Assembly: GCF_001667505.1 (NCBI RefSeq)
Contig: NZ_LZHZ01000060.1
Coordinates: forward strand, 62,001 to 126,000
Reading direction: 5' to 3'
Source: Mycobacterium sp. ACS1612
Lineage (GTDB): Bacteria; Actinomycetota; Actinomycetes; Mycobacteriales; Mycobacteriaceae
DNA: 64,000 bases
The notes below the pieces were generated by a model. That model was not told where the DNA came from. It did no database searches and saw nothing but the letters and a program-made list of their open reading frames with translations. The translations under genes and the position numbers were made by a program. Numbering within the stretch: the stretch's first letter is position 1; each line of letters begins with the position of its first letter. Of this stretch, positions 42,538-51,683 are shown piece by piece.

Positions 42538-43371
42538 CTAAATGACGAAATTGAGGTGCTCGACGATCCGCCTGCCCACGGCCTCGTCACCGCCGTACGC
42601 GACCGCGCCATGGTCGACGGCGGTCCTGCCGCCTGCCAGCCGGGTGAACAGCAGGCCGTCCAGGGTGATGGTCGCCGTCGGCTTCTCGCCCCCGAAGTCG
42701 TCGACCACCTGACCCCTGCCTTCGACGGCGACATCGATCGTCCTGGCCAGCGGACCCGTCAGCTCGATGGCCACCCGCGACCCCTCCGGCGCCCCGCCGA
42801 GCTTGCCGACGACGAAGCCCATGCTGGCGGTCATCTCGTCGAGGGCCAACTGCGCGGCCGGGCCCGTCGGATCCGCTGCCGGCTGGTCGAGGGCGTCGCG
42901 GACATCGTGCAGATGCATCCAGCAGTCGAAGTCGCGCACCCGCATGAACCGCCCGTAGGTGTCCGGGCCCGCGGGCGTCGCGGTGATCTGATTCCAATCG
43001 TCGTCGCTCATCGCGGCCAACTGCACGCGGCGACGATCGGTCGTGGTGCGGAACTCATCGAGCAGATCGGCGGGCCGGATGCCACGCAGCTTGCGCACCC
43101 ACCGCTCGTTCAGCACGCCGATGTCGTTGTGGACATGCCCGAGAGTCGAGACGTCGATGTCGGCCTCGGGCGGCGCGGCGCCCTGCAGCATCGATTCGGT
43201 GCCGGTCAGGTGCGCCGTCACGTCGTGAACCGTCCACCCGGGCAGCGGGGTCTGCGCTCGCCACTGCTCATCGGCCAAGCCTGAGAGGACCGTGTCGATC
43301 TCCTCCCACACCGCGAACAGGCCGGCAAGGACGTCGGATTTGTCGAGAGTCGTCACGGGTCGGGGGCTCAT
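42538..43371 (-). CDS. DinB/maleylpyruvate-isomerase-type, probably mycothiol-dependent
   Basis: This is a 277-residue protein of the MDMPI_N/DinB_2 type. PGWTVHDVTAHLTGTESML carries the first conserved His pair region and DFDCWMHLHDVRDAL the second, forming the usual metal-binding triad in a four-helix bundle. The C-terminal part (GRGQVVDDFGGEKPTATITL) is the SCP-2-like domain common in these enzymes. Actinobacterial members use mycothiol in thiol-dependent reactions. The ATG at 43371 is chosen over 43419 since upstream residues do not fit. It lies between the transporter and ssrA. Confidence 0.85.
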   Translation of the reverse strand: MSPRPVTTLDKSDVLAGLFAVWEEIDTVLSGLADEQWRAQTPLPGWTVHDVTAHLTGTESMLQGAAPPEADIDVSTLGHVHNDIGVLNERWVRKLRGIRPADLLDEFRTTTDRRRVQLAAMSDDDWNQITATPAGPDTYGRFMRVRDFDCWMHLHDVRDALDQPAADPTGPAAQLALDEMTASMGFVVGKLGGAPEGSRVAIELTGPLARTIDVAVEGRGQVVDDFGGEKPTATITLDGLLFTRLAGGRTAVDHGAVAYGGDEAVGRRIVEHLNFVI

Positions 43372-43477
43372 TGGGCAGAACGTAGCCCTCGCGGCGCGCG
43401 AGCGACCGCTTTTGTACACAGAAAGGCGGCGTGTCGACGTACAGACATGGTCGCTCGCGGCGGGGACGAGGGGGGCG

Positions 43478-44332
43478 TCAGCCGATCGCGATCATCGCGA
43501 CCGCGACGACCGTCAGCACCATGCCGACCGCCTGCCACACCGTCACCCGTTCGCGCAGCACCACGATCGCCAACATCACCGTCACCGCCGGATACAGCGA
43601 CATCAGCACCCCGGCCAACGACAACAGCGACGCGTGCAGCGCCAACAACATCGCGATGTTGGCCGTCGCGTCCAACACCGCGGCCAGCACGGCGAGCTTC
43701 AACGGCGTGCCGGTCGGCGGGCGCAGATTCGCGCTGACGGCGGCAATGACGAACATGAGCACGCTGGCAGACAGGCGCGCGAACACCAACGGCCACAGCT
43801 CGGCGCTGGCCGGCGCCTGGTGAATCATCACGAAATTGAGGCCGAATGCGACGCCGGATCCGACTGTCAACCACGCCACGGTCGGGGTGAACCGGTGTGG
43901 CGTCGCGTCTTCATCGGTGGCCTGCCGCGACACCAGCACGACCGCGATCAATGCGACCACCACACCGGCGGCCGCGGTCAGGCCCGGCCGCTCCCCCAGC
44001 GCCAGGCCCGCCCCGACCGGGATGCCGGCCACCAGGATCGCGGTCAGCGGCGACACCACCGAGATCGGCCCCGAACCGAGCGCCGCGTAGAACCACCAGA
44101 TGCCGAACGCCTGGGTGACACCGCACAGGCCGCCCCACAACACCGCGCGGTGGTCGACCTGGCCGCCGACGATCGTGGCCAACACCGTCAGGATCAGCAG
44201 CGCGAGCGGATAGGACACCAGCACCACCCGCAGCGCGGCCACCCGACGGGACGCCAAACCACCGATGAAGTCGCTGACGCCGTAGCCGAACGCCGAGGTC
44301 AGCGCGAAGGCCGGCCCCTCGAGGCCGATCAG
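43478..44332 (-). CDS. EamA/DMT-family transporter
   Basis: This is a ten-helix drug/metabolite transporter with two EamA repeats (FIGGLASRR start, SGPISVVSPLTAILVAGIPV, later DATANIAMLLALHAS). The listed TTG at 44257 would remove the first membrane helix (PAFALTSAFGYGVSDFIGG). In frame, the only start that keeps it is a CTG at 44332, overlapping the smpB stop as CTGA and preceded by AAGGGC. That start is proposed but rare. The substrate is unknown. It is the last gene of the prfB-smpB operon and corresponds in position to a gene next to smpB in other mycobacteria. Confidence 0.8.
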   Translation of the reverse strand: MIGLEGPAFALTSAFGYGVSDFIGGLASRRVAALRVVLVSYPLALLILTVLATIVGGQVDHRAVLWGGLCGVTQAFGIWWFYAALGSGPISVVSPLTAILVAGIPVGAGLALGERPGLTAAAGVVVALIAVVLVSRQATDEDATPHRFTPTVAWLTVGSGVAFGLNFVMIHQAPASAELWPLVFARLSASVLMFVIAAVSANLRPPTGTPLKLAVLAAVLDATANIAMLLALHASLLSLAGVLMSLYPAVTVMLAIVVLRERVTVWQAVGMVLTVVAVAMIAIG

Positions 44333-44826
44333 CGCATGCCCTTGACGCGGCGCCCGAGTTCTCGTGTCACTTCGCGCTGCGCGTCCCGCTTGGCCATGTC
44401 CTGCCGCTTGTCGTGCGCCTGTTTACCGCGGGCCAACGCGAGTTCGACCTTGACCTTGCCGTCGGTGAAGTACAGCGACAGCGGCACCAGCGTCAGGTTT
44501 CCGTCGCGGACCTTGCCGACCAGATTGTCGATCTCCTTGCGGTGCAACAGCAGTTTGCGGTTGCGCCGCGGCGGATGGTTGGTCCACGTGCCGTGGTGAT
44601 ACTCCGGGATGTGCAGGTTGCGCAGCCAGATCTCGCCGTCGTCGACGGTGGCGAACGCGTCGGCCAGCGACGCCTGCCCCTCGCGCAGGCTCTTGACCTC
44701 GGTGCCCACCAGCTGGATACCGGCCTCGTAGGTGTCGAGGATCGAATAGTTGTGCCGCGCTTTGCGATTCGTCGCGACGACCTTGTTGTTCGACCTCGAC
44801 GGGTCGGCTTTCTTTGCCTTTGCCAT
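44329..44826 (-). CDS. smpB: SsrA-binding protein SmpB
   Basis: This is a 165-residue SmpB, the partner that delivers tmRNA to stalled ribosomes. Diagnostic segments are NRKARHNYSILDTYEAGIQL, GTEVKSLREGQASLADAF and RKLLLHRKEIDNLVGKV. The basic C-terminal tail (AKRDAQREVTRELGRRVKG) enters the mRNA channel. It starts two bases after ftsX and lies about 1.9 kb from the ssrA gene it serves. Confidence 0.98.
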   Translation of the reverse strand: MAKAKKADPSRSNNKVVATNRKARHNYSILDTYEAGIQLVGTEVKSLREGQASLADAFATVDDGEIWLRNLHIPEYHHGTWTNHPPRRNRKLLLHRKEIDNLVGKVRDGNLTLVPLSLYFTDGKVKVELALARGKQAHDKRQDMAKRDAQREVTRELGRRVKGMR

Positions 44827-44828
44827 GG

Positions 44829-45725
44829 CTATCTTCGAACGTACAGACGTAGCGTGACGTAGGCGGTGATGCCGGACATCGCCAAACCGAGGAGCAACAT
44901 CAGCGGCGCGCTGAAGTACAGCACGTCGGCGTAGTCGACCTTGGCGATCAGGTTCGCTTGGTAGAACTGGTTGAGCGCGTTCTCCAGGAACAGCGCGCGC
45001 ACCACGATCAGGCCGACGATCGCGATCACCACGCCGATGAACGCGGCCAGCATGGCCTCCACCAGGAACGGCAGCTGGGTGTACCAGCGGGTGGCGCCCA
45101 CCAATCGCATGATGCCGATCTCGGTGCGACGTGTATAGGCCGCGACTTGAACCATGTTGGCTATCAACAGCACAGCGCCGACCGCCTGCACCAACGCCAC
45201 CGCGAACGCCGCGTTGCTGATCCCGTCGAGCACCGCGAAGAGTCTGTCGATCAGATCCTTCTGGTTCAGCACATTGAGCACGCCCGGCTGCCCGACCATC
45301 GCCTCGTCAAAGTCCTTGTGCTGCTCGGGATTGTCGAGCTTGACGATAAACGACGCCGGGAACGCCTCCTTACCCGCCACGTCCTTGTATTGCGGGAACT
45401 TGCGGATCGCGTCGTTGTAGGCGTCGTCGCGGTTGAGGAACCGCACCGACTTCACGTCCTCGCGGGCTTCGATCTTCGCGCGCAACGCCTTACACGCATC
45501 GCCATCACAGGTTGGGTCGTTGGCCGACACGTCGTTGGTCAGGAAGACCTGACTCTCGACGCGATCGAGATAGATCTTGCGCGATTGGTCGGCCAGCCGC
45601 ACCACCAGCAGCCCGCCGCCGAACAGCCCGATCGAGATCGCGGTGGTCAGGATCATCGCGATCGTCATGGTGACGTTGCGGCGAAGTCCGGTCAGAACTT
45701 CATTGACGAGAAAGCCGAAGCGCAC
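44829..45725 (-). CDS. ftsX: cell division ABC transporter permease FtsX
   Basis: This is a 298-residue FtsX with four TM helices (first at about 20-42, others at about 175-195, 220-250 and 270-290). A large extracytoplasmic loop (about 45-165) contains Cys-x4-Cys (DPTCDGDACKAL). With FtsE it transmits a cytoplasmic signal to a peptidoglycan hydrolase such as RipC. RLVGATRWYTQLPFLVEAML is the coupling-helix region. The ATG directly abuts the ftsE stop. Confidence 0.97.
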   Translation of the reverse strand: MRFGFLVNEVLTGLRRNVTMTIAMILTTAISIGLFGGGLLVVRLADQSRKIYLDRVESQVFLTNDVSANDPTCDGDACKALRAKIEAREDVKSVRFLNRDDAYNDAIRKFPQYKDVAGKEAFPASFIVKLDNPEQHKDFDEAMVGQPGVLNVLNQKDLIDRLFAVLDGISNAAFAVALVQAVGAVLLIANMVQVAAYTRRTEIGIMRLVGATRWYTQLPFLVEAMLAAFIGVVIAIVGLIVVRALFLENALNQFYQANLIAKVDYADVLYFSAPLMLLLGLAMSGITAYVTLRLYVRR

Positions 45726-46415
45726 TTAGCGGTCCATTCCGTAGACGCCGCGCTGCTCGTCTCTGATGAGCCTGCCGAGCTCGAGTTCGACGACGCGCTG
45801 ACGCATCGAGTCAACGATGTGGTGGTCGTGGGTGGCCATCAGCACCGTGGTCCCGGTGCGGTTGATCCGCTCGAGCAGATCCATGATGTCTTTACTGGTC
45901 TCGGGGTCCAGGTTTCCTGTCGGCTCGTCGGCAAGCAGCACGAGCGGCCGGTTCACGAACGCACGGGCGATCGCGACGCGCTGCTGCTCGCCGCCGGACA
46001 GTTCACCGGGCAGCCGGTTGGCCTTGCCGGACAGCCCGACCATCTCCAACACGTCGGGCACGATCCGGTTGATCACCTCACCGCGCTTTCCGATTACCTC
46101 GAGCGCGAACGCGATGTTTTCGAACACCGTCTTCTGTTGCAGCAGCCGGAAATCCTGGAAGACGCAGCCGATGACCTGCCGCAGGCTCGGAATGTGCCGT
46201 CCGCTGAGCTTGTTGACGTGGAACTTGGACACCCGGATGTCGCCCGACGACGGGTGCTCCTCGGCCAGCAGCAGCCGCATGAACGTCGACTTGCCAGAGC
46301 CGGACGGACCGATCAGGAAGACGAACTCACCCTTGTCGATCTTGACCGAGATGTTGTCGAGCGCCGGCCGCGCCGACGACTTGTACTGCTTTGACACATG
46401 GTCGAGGGTGATCAT
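45726..46415 (-). CDS. ftsE: cell division ATPase FtsE
   Basis: This is a 229-residue ABC ATPase: Walker A GPSGSGKSTFMRLLL, Q-loop VFQDFRLL, signature LSGGEQQRVAIARAF, Walker B LLADEPTGNLDPET and H-loop MATHDHHIVD. It powers the FtsEX complex at the divisome. ATG 46415 is chosen; a GTG at 46418 directly precedes it. The gene is co-transcribed with ftsX and smpB. Confidence 0.97.
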   Translation of the reverse strand: MITLDHVSKQYKSSARPALDNISVKIDKGEFVFLIGPSGSGKSTFMRLLLAEEHPSSGDIRVSKFHVNKLSGRHIPSLRQVIGCVFQDFRLLQQKTVFENIAFALEVIGKRGEVINRIVPDVLEMVGLSGKANRLPGELSGGEQQRVAIARAFVNRPLVLLADEPTGNLDPETSKDIMDLLERINRTGTTVLMATHDHHIVDSMRQRVVELELGRLIRDEQRGVYGMDR

Positions 46416-46461
46416 CACGGGTCGCCAGTGTAGCGGTGGCCGGGGCGCAAGCCGCTCAACG

Positions 46462-46890
46462 CTAACTCGGGGCCGGCGTCGCGGGTAACGGCCCCGGCGG
46501 CGGGGCGGGCATTGGCGGCAGGGTGATGGTCTGCGGCCCGAGCAGACCCGGGATCACCGTCGTCGTCGGTGTCGGCGACGTCGGGCTGGTGGTGTCGGTC
46601 GGCGACGGCGTCGTCGTGTCGGTCGGGCTGGTGGTGGTCGGCGTCGTGGTGGTGGTCGTCGTCGTGGTGACCGCGGGCTCCTTGGGCCTTCGCACGTTGG
46701 TCCTCGGCACCCAGGTGTAGTTCGGGTCCGGCACGAACCCGGGCGGCACGACCGCGGTCGGCGGCGCTTGCGGCTGCGTCGGCTGGGGCTCGAAGTTGTG
46801 GTAGACCCAAAACAGCGCCACGAACGCGACGACCAGCACGATCGTCGACACCCGCATCCGGCCGAGACGGGCGCTGAACCAGGACTTCAT
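46462..46890 (-). CDS. Pro/Thr-rich membrane protein
   Basis: This is a 142-residue protein with one TM helix near the N-terminus (VSTIVLVVAFVALFWVYHNF). A short folded-looking patch follows (PDPNYTWVPRTNVRRP), then a disordered Thr/Pro tail with a run of nine Thr. It corresponds in position and character to the proline-rich protein found between mscS-like and ftsE genes in mycobacteria. It may be an FtsEX accessory or a glycosylated envelope protein; neither is shown. The start overlaps the MscS stop by four bases. Confidence 0.85.
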   Translation of the reverse strand: MKSWFSARLGRMRVSTIVLVVAFVALFWVYHNFEPQPTQPQAPPTAVVPPGFVPDPNYTWVPRTNVRRPKEPAVTTTTTTTTTPTTTSPTDTTTPSPTDTTSPTSPTPTTTVIPGLLGPQTITLPPMPAPPPGPLPATPAPS

Positions 46891-47867
46891 GACTTCGCCT
46901 GCTCCGGCGGGGCTTGGCTTTCCTCCGCGCCGCCGGCGGTCGCGGGATGCACGATGGCTTCGACCAGTGGGGTGTGGCCGTCGCTCGGTGACACGATGCC
47001 CGCTCGGCGCAGCGCGCGCACCACGAGCACCCGGATCCGCCGTCCCACCTCGAACTGTTTACCGGGCAGTGTGCGCGCCACCATCCGCAGGTTGACGGTG
47101 TCCAACTCGATGCTCTCTACGCCCATCAACTGGGGCGCGTCCAGGAGCAGCGCATCGAGGCTCGGATCTTGCATCGCCTTCTGAGCTACCCCGTGCAGCA
47201 CGTCGTTCACCTGGTTGAGGTCGGCCGAGGCGGGAACCGGGATGTCGATCACCGCGCGTGCCCAGTCCTTGGACAGGTTCACGGTCTTGACGATCTGCCC
47301 GTTCGGGATGGTGTACACCTCGCCCTCGGTGGAGCGCAGCTTGGTGACGCGCAGCGTGACGTCCTCTACGGTGCCCTCCGCCGGGGCGGCGATACCGGAC
47401 ACCGTCAGCGCCACCAGGTCACCGAAGCCGTACTGCTTCTCGGTGATGATGAAGAATCCGGACAGCAGGTCCTGCACCAGGCGCTGGGCACCGAAACCGA
47501 GCGCCGCGCCCAGCACGGCGGCCGGTGCGACCAGCGATCCGATCGGGATCGCCAGGATTTGAGTGACCTGCACAATCACCATGACGAACAGCAGCGCGAC
47601 CGACACCCAGGAGATGACGGACGCGACGGCCTGGCGGTGCTTGGCGCTCTCCGAGCGCACCAGCTGGTCGCTTTCGCGGTACTCCGCATCGATGCGGCGC
47701 ACGATCCTGTTGGCCATCCAGTTGATGAAGCGGGCCGCCAGCAGGCCGCCGATCAGAAACAGCGCAATGGGCACACCGCGTTCGAGGATCCAGATGCCGA
47801 TATTGCCGGTCCAGAAGCCATGCCACCGGTCGGCGAAACTCTCTGCTAATAGGGTGCTATTCGTCAT
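46887..47867 (-). CDS. MscS-family mechanosensitive channel
   Basis: This is a 326-residue small-conductance mechanosensitive channel-like protein. It has three N-terminal TM helices (about 25-45, 80-105, 110-140). The pore helix region PAAVLGAALGFGAQRLVQDL leads into GFFIITEKQYGFGDLVALTV. The cytoplasmic vestibule follows. It would release solutes on hypo-osmotic shock. The start overlaps prfB by 11 bases and the stop overlaps the next gene, so the four are one operon. Confidence 0.93.
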   Translation of the reverse strand: MTNSTLLAESFADRWHGFWTGNIGIWILERGVPIALFLIGGLLAARFINWMANRIVRRIDAEYRESDQLVRSESAKHRQAVASVISWVSVALLFVMVIVQVTQILAIPIGSLVAPAAVLGAALGFGAQRLVQDLLSGFFIITEKQYGFGDLVALTVSGIAAPAEGTVEDVTLRVTKLRSTEGEVYTIPNGQIVKTVNLSKDWARAVIDIPVPASADLNQVNDVLHGVAQKAMQDPSLDALLLDAPQLMGVESIELDTVNLRMVARTLPGKQFEVGRRIRVLVVRALRRAGIVSPSDGHTPLVEAIVHPATAGGAEESQAPPEQAKS

Positions 47868-48963
47868 CTCGTCTGTTGCGCCAACGGATTCCCGCTTCCA
47901 GGAATCCGTCGATATCTCCGTCCAGTACTGCCGCGGGATTGCCGACCTCGTACTCGGTGCGCAAGTCTTTCACCATTTGGTACGGATGCAACACGTAGGA
48001 GCGCATCTGGTTTCCCCACGAACTGCCGCCGTCGCCCTTCAACGCATCGAGCTCGGCACGTTCTTCTAAACGCTTGCGTTCCAACAACTTTGCCTGAAGC
48101 ACGCGCATCGCGGACACCTTGTTCTGCAATTGCGACTTCTCGTTCTGGCAAGTCACCACGATACCGGTCGGGATATGCGTGAGTCGAACCGCGGAGTCGG
48201 TGGTGTTGACCGATTGCCCGCCGGGCCCGCTGGAGCGGTACACGTCGACGCGGACATCGGATTCCGGGATGTCGATGTGGTCAGTGGTCTCGGTGACCGG
48301 AAGCACCTCGACTTCGGCGAACGACGTTTGACGGCGGCCCTGGTTGTCGAACGGGCTGATGCGCACCAGCCGGTGGGTGCCCTGCTCCACCGACAACGTG
48401 CCGTACGCGTACGGGGCGTGCACCGCGAACGTCGCGCTCTTGATGCCCGCCTCTTCGGCGTACGACGTGTCGAACACCTCGACGGGATACTTGTGCGCCT
48501 CCGCCCAGCGGATGTACATCCGCATCAGCATCTCGGCCCAGTCGGCGGCGTCCACGCCTCCGGCGCCGGAGCGGATGTTGACCAGCGCCTCACGGGCGTC
48601 GTACTCGCCGGAGAGCAGCGTGCGCACCTCCATCGCCTCGATGTCCTCGCGCAGCTTGCGCAGTTCGGCGTCGGCCTCGGCCACGTCGTCGCTGCCGCCT
48701 TCCTCGGCGGCCAACTCGTACATCACCGGCAGGTCGTCGAGCCGCTGCCGCAGTTCTTCGACCCGGCGCAGCTCACCCTGGGCGTGCGACAACTCGCTGG
48801 TGACCTTCTGGGCGCGCGCTTGGTCGTCCCACAGATTCGGGTCGGAGGCCTCGTGCTCGAGCTTTTCGATGCGACCACGAAGCCCGTCGACGTCGAGCAC
48901 CCTCTCCACCGTGGTCAGGGTGGAGTCGAGGGCGGCGATGTCGGCTTGGCGGTCAGGATCCAC
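47857..48963 (-). CDS. prfB: peptide chain release factor 2
   Basis: This is a 368-residue RF2. The GGQ loop is SSGPGGQSVNTTDSAVRLTH, the codon-recognition tripeptide is SPF (RISPFDNQGRR), and the N-terminal coiled domain begins RIEKLEHEASDPNLW. It reads UGA and UAA. The frame is continuous from MDPDRQADIA; the in-frame UGA and +1 frameshift of E. coli prfB are absent, as in other mycobacteria. It heads the mscS-ftsEX-smpB operon and is divergent from fprA. Confidence 0.98.
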   Translation of the reverse strand: MDPDRQADIAALDSTLTTVERVLDVDGLRGRIEKLEHEASDPNLWDDQARAQKVTSELSHAQGELRRVEELRQRLDDLPVMYELAAEEGGSDDVAEADAELRKLREDIEAMEVRTLLSGEYDAREALVNIRSGAGGVDAADWAEMLMRMYIRWAEAHKYPVEVFDTSYAEEAGIKSATFAVHAPYAYGTLSVEQGTHRLVRISPFDNQGRRQTSFAEVEVLPVTETTDHIDIPESDVRVDVYRSSGPGGQSVNTTDSAVRLTHIPTGIVVTCQNEKSQLQNKVSAMRVLQAKLLERKRLEERAELDALKGDGGSSWGNQMRSYVLHPYQMVKDLRTEYEVGNPAAVLDGDIDGFLEAGIRWRNRRDDE

Positions 48964-49076
48964 GGGAGTTCAGGGTACCGGCGGTTTACCATCGGACTGG
49001 CAACCAGCCTGGCCACCACGCGACAACTCCCTTGCGGGTGACCGGGTAGCGACAGAAACCTCGACAAAAGGGATCC

Positions 49077-50441
49077 ATGCGCCCATACCATGTGGCGATC
49101 GTCGGCTCAGGACCCTCGGGTTACTTTGCCGCGGCCTCGCTTCTGAAGTTCGCCGACACCACCGAAGACGCCGACGTCCGGGTCGACATGCTCGAGATGC
49201 TGCCGACCCCGTGGGGCCTGGTGCGCTCGGGTGTGGCGCCGGACCATCCGAAGATCAAATCGATCAGCGCCCAGTTCGAGAAGACCGCGCTGGATCCGCG
49301 GTTCCGGTTCTTCGGCAATATCGTCGTCGGCGACCATGTGCAGGCCGCTGAGCTGGCCGAACGCTACGACGCGGTGGTCTACGCCGTCGGCGCACAGGCC
49401 GACCGCGCGCTGGGCATCCCCGGCGAGGACCTGCCCGGCAGCGTGGCCGCCGTCGACTTCGTCGGCTGGTACAACGCCCACCCTCACTACGAGGAGATGG
49501 CGCCCGATGTCTCCAGCGGGCGTGCGGTCGTGGTCGGCAACGGCAACGTCGCGCTCGACGTGGCCCGCATCCTGGTCACTGATCCCGACGTGTTGGCCAC
49601 CACCGACATCGCCAATCATGCGTTGCAGTCGCTGCATGACTGCGGTGTGGAAGAGGTGCTGATCGTCGGAAGGCGCGGGCCGCTGCAGGCGCCGTTCACG
49701 ACGCTGGAGCTACGCGAACTCGGTGACCTGGAAGGCCTCGGCGACGTCGACGTGGTGGTCGACCCTGCCGACTTCGCCGACATCTCCGAGGCGGACCTGG
49801 AAGCGGCGCCCAAGACGGTGCGCAACAACATCAAGGTGCTGCGCGGATACGCCGAACGAGCGCCGAAAGGCGCCAAGCGGCGCATCGTGTTCCGCTTCCG
49901 CACCTCGCCGATCGAGATCAAGGGCGACGGTCGCGTGCAATCAATTGTGCTGGGCCGCAACGAACTCGTCGACGACAACGGTCGCATCGTTGCCAAGGAC
50001 ACCGGCCAGCGCGAGGAAATCCCCGCCCAACTCGTTGTGCGCGCGGTCGGCTACAAAGGGGTCCCGACGCCGGGCCTGCCCTTCGACGATCGCAGCGGCA
50101 CCATCCCGCACACCGACGGCAGGATCGCGGGCAGCCGCAACGAGTACGTGGTGGGCTGGATCAAGCGTGGCCCCACCGGCGTGATCGGCAGCAACAAGAA
50201 AGACTCGCAGGACACCGTCAACACCTTGCTCGCCGACCTGTCCGGGGCGCAGTTGGCCGATGTCGGCGACGACTATGCGGAGACGCTGGTGGAGTGGCTG
50301 CTGTCGCGGCAGCCGAAGCTGATCACCGACGATCACTGGAAGCTGATCAACGATTACGAACGGTCAGCCGGCGAGCCGCACGGCAGGCCGCGGGTGAAGC
50401 TGACCAGTGTGGCGGAGCTGCTGCGCATCGCGCACGGCTAG
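49077..50441 (+). CDS. fprA: NADPH-ferredoxin reductase FprA
   Basis: This 454-residue flavoprotein is of the adrenodoxin-reductase type: FAD motif VAIVGSGPSGYFAAASLL, PTPWGLVRSGVAPDHPKIK, NADP motif VVVGNGNVALDVARIL, GRRGPLQAPFTTLELREL and C-terminal GWIKRGPTGVIGSNKKDS. It passes electrons from NADPH to ferredoxins that serve cytochromes P450. The ATG at 49077 follows AAAGGGA. The gene is divergent from prfB with 113 bases between, and its stop overlaps that of the next convergent gene by four bases. Confidence 0.97.
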   Translation: MRPYHVAIVGSGPSGYFAAASLLKFADTTEDADVRVDMLEMLPTPWGLVRSGVAPDHPKIKSISAQFEKTALDPRFRFFGNIVVGDHVQAAELAERYDAVVYAVGAQADRALGIPGEDLPGSVAAVDFVGWYNAHPHYEEMAPDVSSGRAVVVGNGNVALDVARILVTDPDVLATTDIANHALQSLHDCGVEEVLIVGRRGPLQAPFTTLELRELGDLEGLGDVDVVVDPADFADISEADLEAAPKTVRNNIKVLRGYAERAPKGAKRRIVFRFRTSPIEIKGDGRVQSIVLGRNELVDDNGRIVAKDTGQREEIPAQLVVRAVGYKGVPTPGLPFDDRSGTIPHTDGRIAGSRNEYVVGWIKRGPTGVIGSNKKDSQDTVNTLLADLSGAQLADVGDDYAETLVEWLLSRQPKLITDDHWKLINDYERSAGEPHGRPRVKLTSVAELLRIAHG

Positions 50442-50767
50442 GGCGTCGCCTGCGGCGGGGCGAACGCCCAGCGGTCCGGGTTCGTCGGCGAGTACACCAC
50501 CGGGAACAGCTGACCCATGGTCGGCCAGTCGGCGACGTCGATGGCCAACTGCTGATACACGACGTGTTCGTCGACCGTCGGACCGTTGATCACGCCGGTG
50601 ATCGTGACGAATTGCTCCCCGGTGGCTTCTGGTTTCGGACTGACGCCGGTGACCAGCAGGTTGCCCTGTACCCAGTCGGCGCCGGCACCGCGCCGTCGCA
50701 TGATCCAGGGCGCCGCGAGCGCGACCAAGGCCCCGATGAGCACGATGATGATCACGAACTCCAGCAC
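50438..50767 (-). CDS. small membrane-anchored hypothetical protein
   Basis: This is a 109-residue protein starting at GTG 50767; upstream residues in the open frame are unlike a real N-terminus. One TM helix (LEFVIIIVLIGALVALAAPW) is followed by MRRRGAG and a soluble beta-rich domain with VQGNLLVTGVS, TGEQFVTITGVINGPTVDEH and VVYSPTNPDRW. It resembles actinobacterial single-TM proteins of unknown function. It is divergent from the hisN-type gene with 23 bases between starts. Confidence 0.75.
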   Translation of the reverse strand: MLEFVIIIVLIGALVALAAPWIMRRRGAGADWVQGNLLVTGVSPKPEATGEQFVTITGVINGPTVDEHVVYQQLAIDVADWPTMGQLFPVVYSPTNPDRWAFAPPQATP

Positions 50768-50790
50768 ACCGCCATGGTAGGACTGCTGCC

Positions 50791-51588
50791 ATGTACGCGG
50801 TCCGAGATGACGTGGTCCTGGCGCGCCGATTGGCCGACCAGGCCGATGCGCTGACGATGGAGCGCTTCGGCGCACTGGACCTCCACGTCGACACCAAACC
50901 GGATCTGACGCCGGTCACCGATGCGGACCGCGGGGTCGAGCAGAGCCTGCGGGCCAGCCTGGCCCACGAGCGGCCCGACGACCTGGTGCTCGGCGAAGAG
51001 TTCGGCGGCGCCGCGACGTTCACCGGTAGGCAGTGGGTGATCGACCCGATCGACGGCACCAAGAACTTCGTGCGCGGCGTGCCGGTGTGGGCGACGTTGA
51101 TCGCGCTGCTTCAGGACGGTGTCCCCGTCGCCGGCGTGGTGAGTGCGCCTGCGCTGCAACGTCGTTGGTGGGCAGGCGCCGGCGAGGGTGCGTTCACGTC
51201 GTTCGCCGGTGATCAGCCCCGACCGATCGCGGTGTCGTCGGTGACCGACCTCGAATCGGCGAGCCTGTCGTTCTCGAGCTTGTCGGGGTGGGCCGAGTTG
51301 GGGTTGCGGGACCGGTTCATCGACCTCACCGACGCGGTCTGGCGGGTCCGCGCCTACGGCGACTTCCTGTCCTACTGCCTGCTTGCGGAGGGTGCCGTCG
51401 ACATCGCCGCCGAGCCAGAGGTGTCGCTGTGGGACCTCGCCGCACTCGACATCGTCGTGCGTGAGGCCGGTGGCGCGTTCACCGACCTGGCCGGATCGCC
51501 GGGGCCGCACGGCGGCAGCGCGGTGGCTACCAACAAGCTTCTGCACGAAACAGTTCTGCACATGCTCGCGCACCCGACTACCGGTTAG
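50791..51588 (+). CDS. hisN: inositol-phosphatase-fold histidinol phosphatase
   Basis: This is a 265-residue FIG-superfamily Mg-dependent phosphatase. The metal site is in LVLGEEFGG (Glu), IDPIDGTKNFVRG (Asp-x-Asp-Gly-Thr) and LWDLAALDIVVREAGG (distal Asp). Actinobacterial members of this subgroup are histidinol-phosphate phosphatases in histidine synthesis; the general inositol monophosphatase role is the alternative. The ATG at 50791 overlaps no other gene. Downstream lie fadE24 and fadE23, the order I recall near Rv3137-Rv3140 of M. tuberculosis. Confidence 0.88.
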   Translation: MYAVRDDVVLARRLADQADALTMERFGALDLHVDTKPDLTPVTDADRGVEQSLRASLAHERPDDLVLGEEFGGAATFTGRQWVIDPIDGTKNFVRGVPVWATLIALLQDGVPVAGVVSAPALQRRWWAGAGEGAFTSFAGDQPRPIAVSSVTDLESASLSFSSLSGWAELGLRDRFIDLTDAVWRVRAYGDFLSYCLLAEGAVDIAAEPEVSLWDLAALDIVVREAGGAFTDLAGSPGPHGGSAVATNKLLHETVLHMLAHPTTG

Positions 51589-51683
51589 CCGGGGGGCCTT
51601 GACGGGTGACAGCGGGGACGACATCGACTCCCGCGTCGAGCAGTCTGGAAGTGCATCAAGAACAGCCGATGAAGGAGAACGCG

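Noticed and set aside
44958..46394. 478-residue open frame opposite ftsX and ftsE
   Set aside because: Antisense shadow of two certain genes, with repetitive charged composition and no family signature.
46523..46720. GTGGTGGTCGTC-type repeats as a regulatory microsatellite
   Set aside because: They are the Thr/Pro codons of the membrane protein on the other strand, not an independent repeat.
48880..48963. Programmed frameshift in prfB
   Set aside because: Looked for the in-frame UGA and slippery CTT-TGA of E. coli; the frame is continuous and no such site exists.
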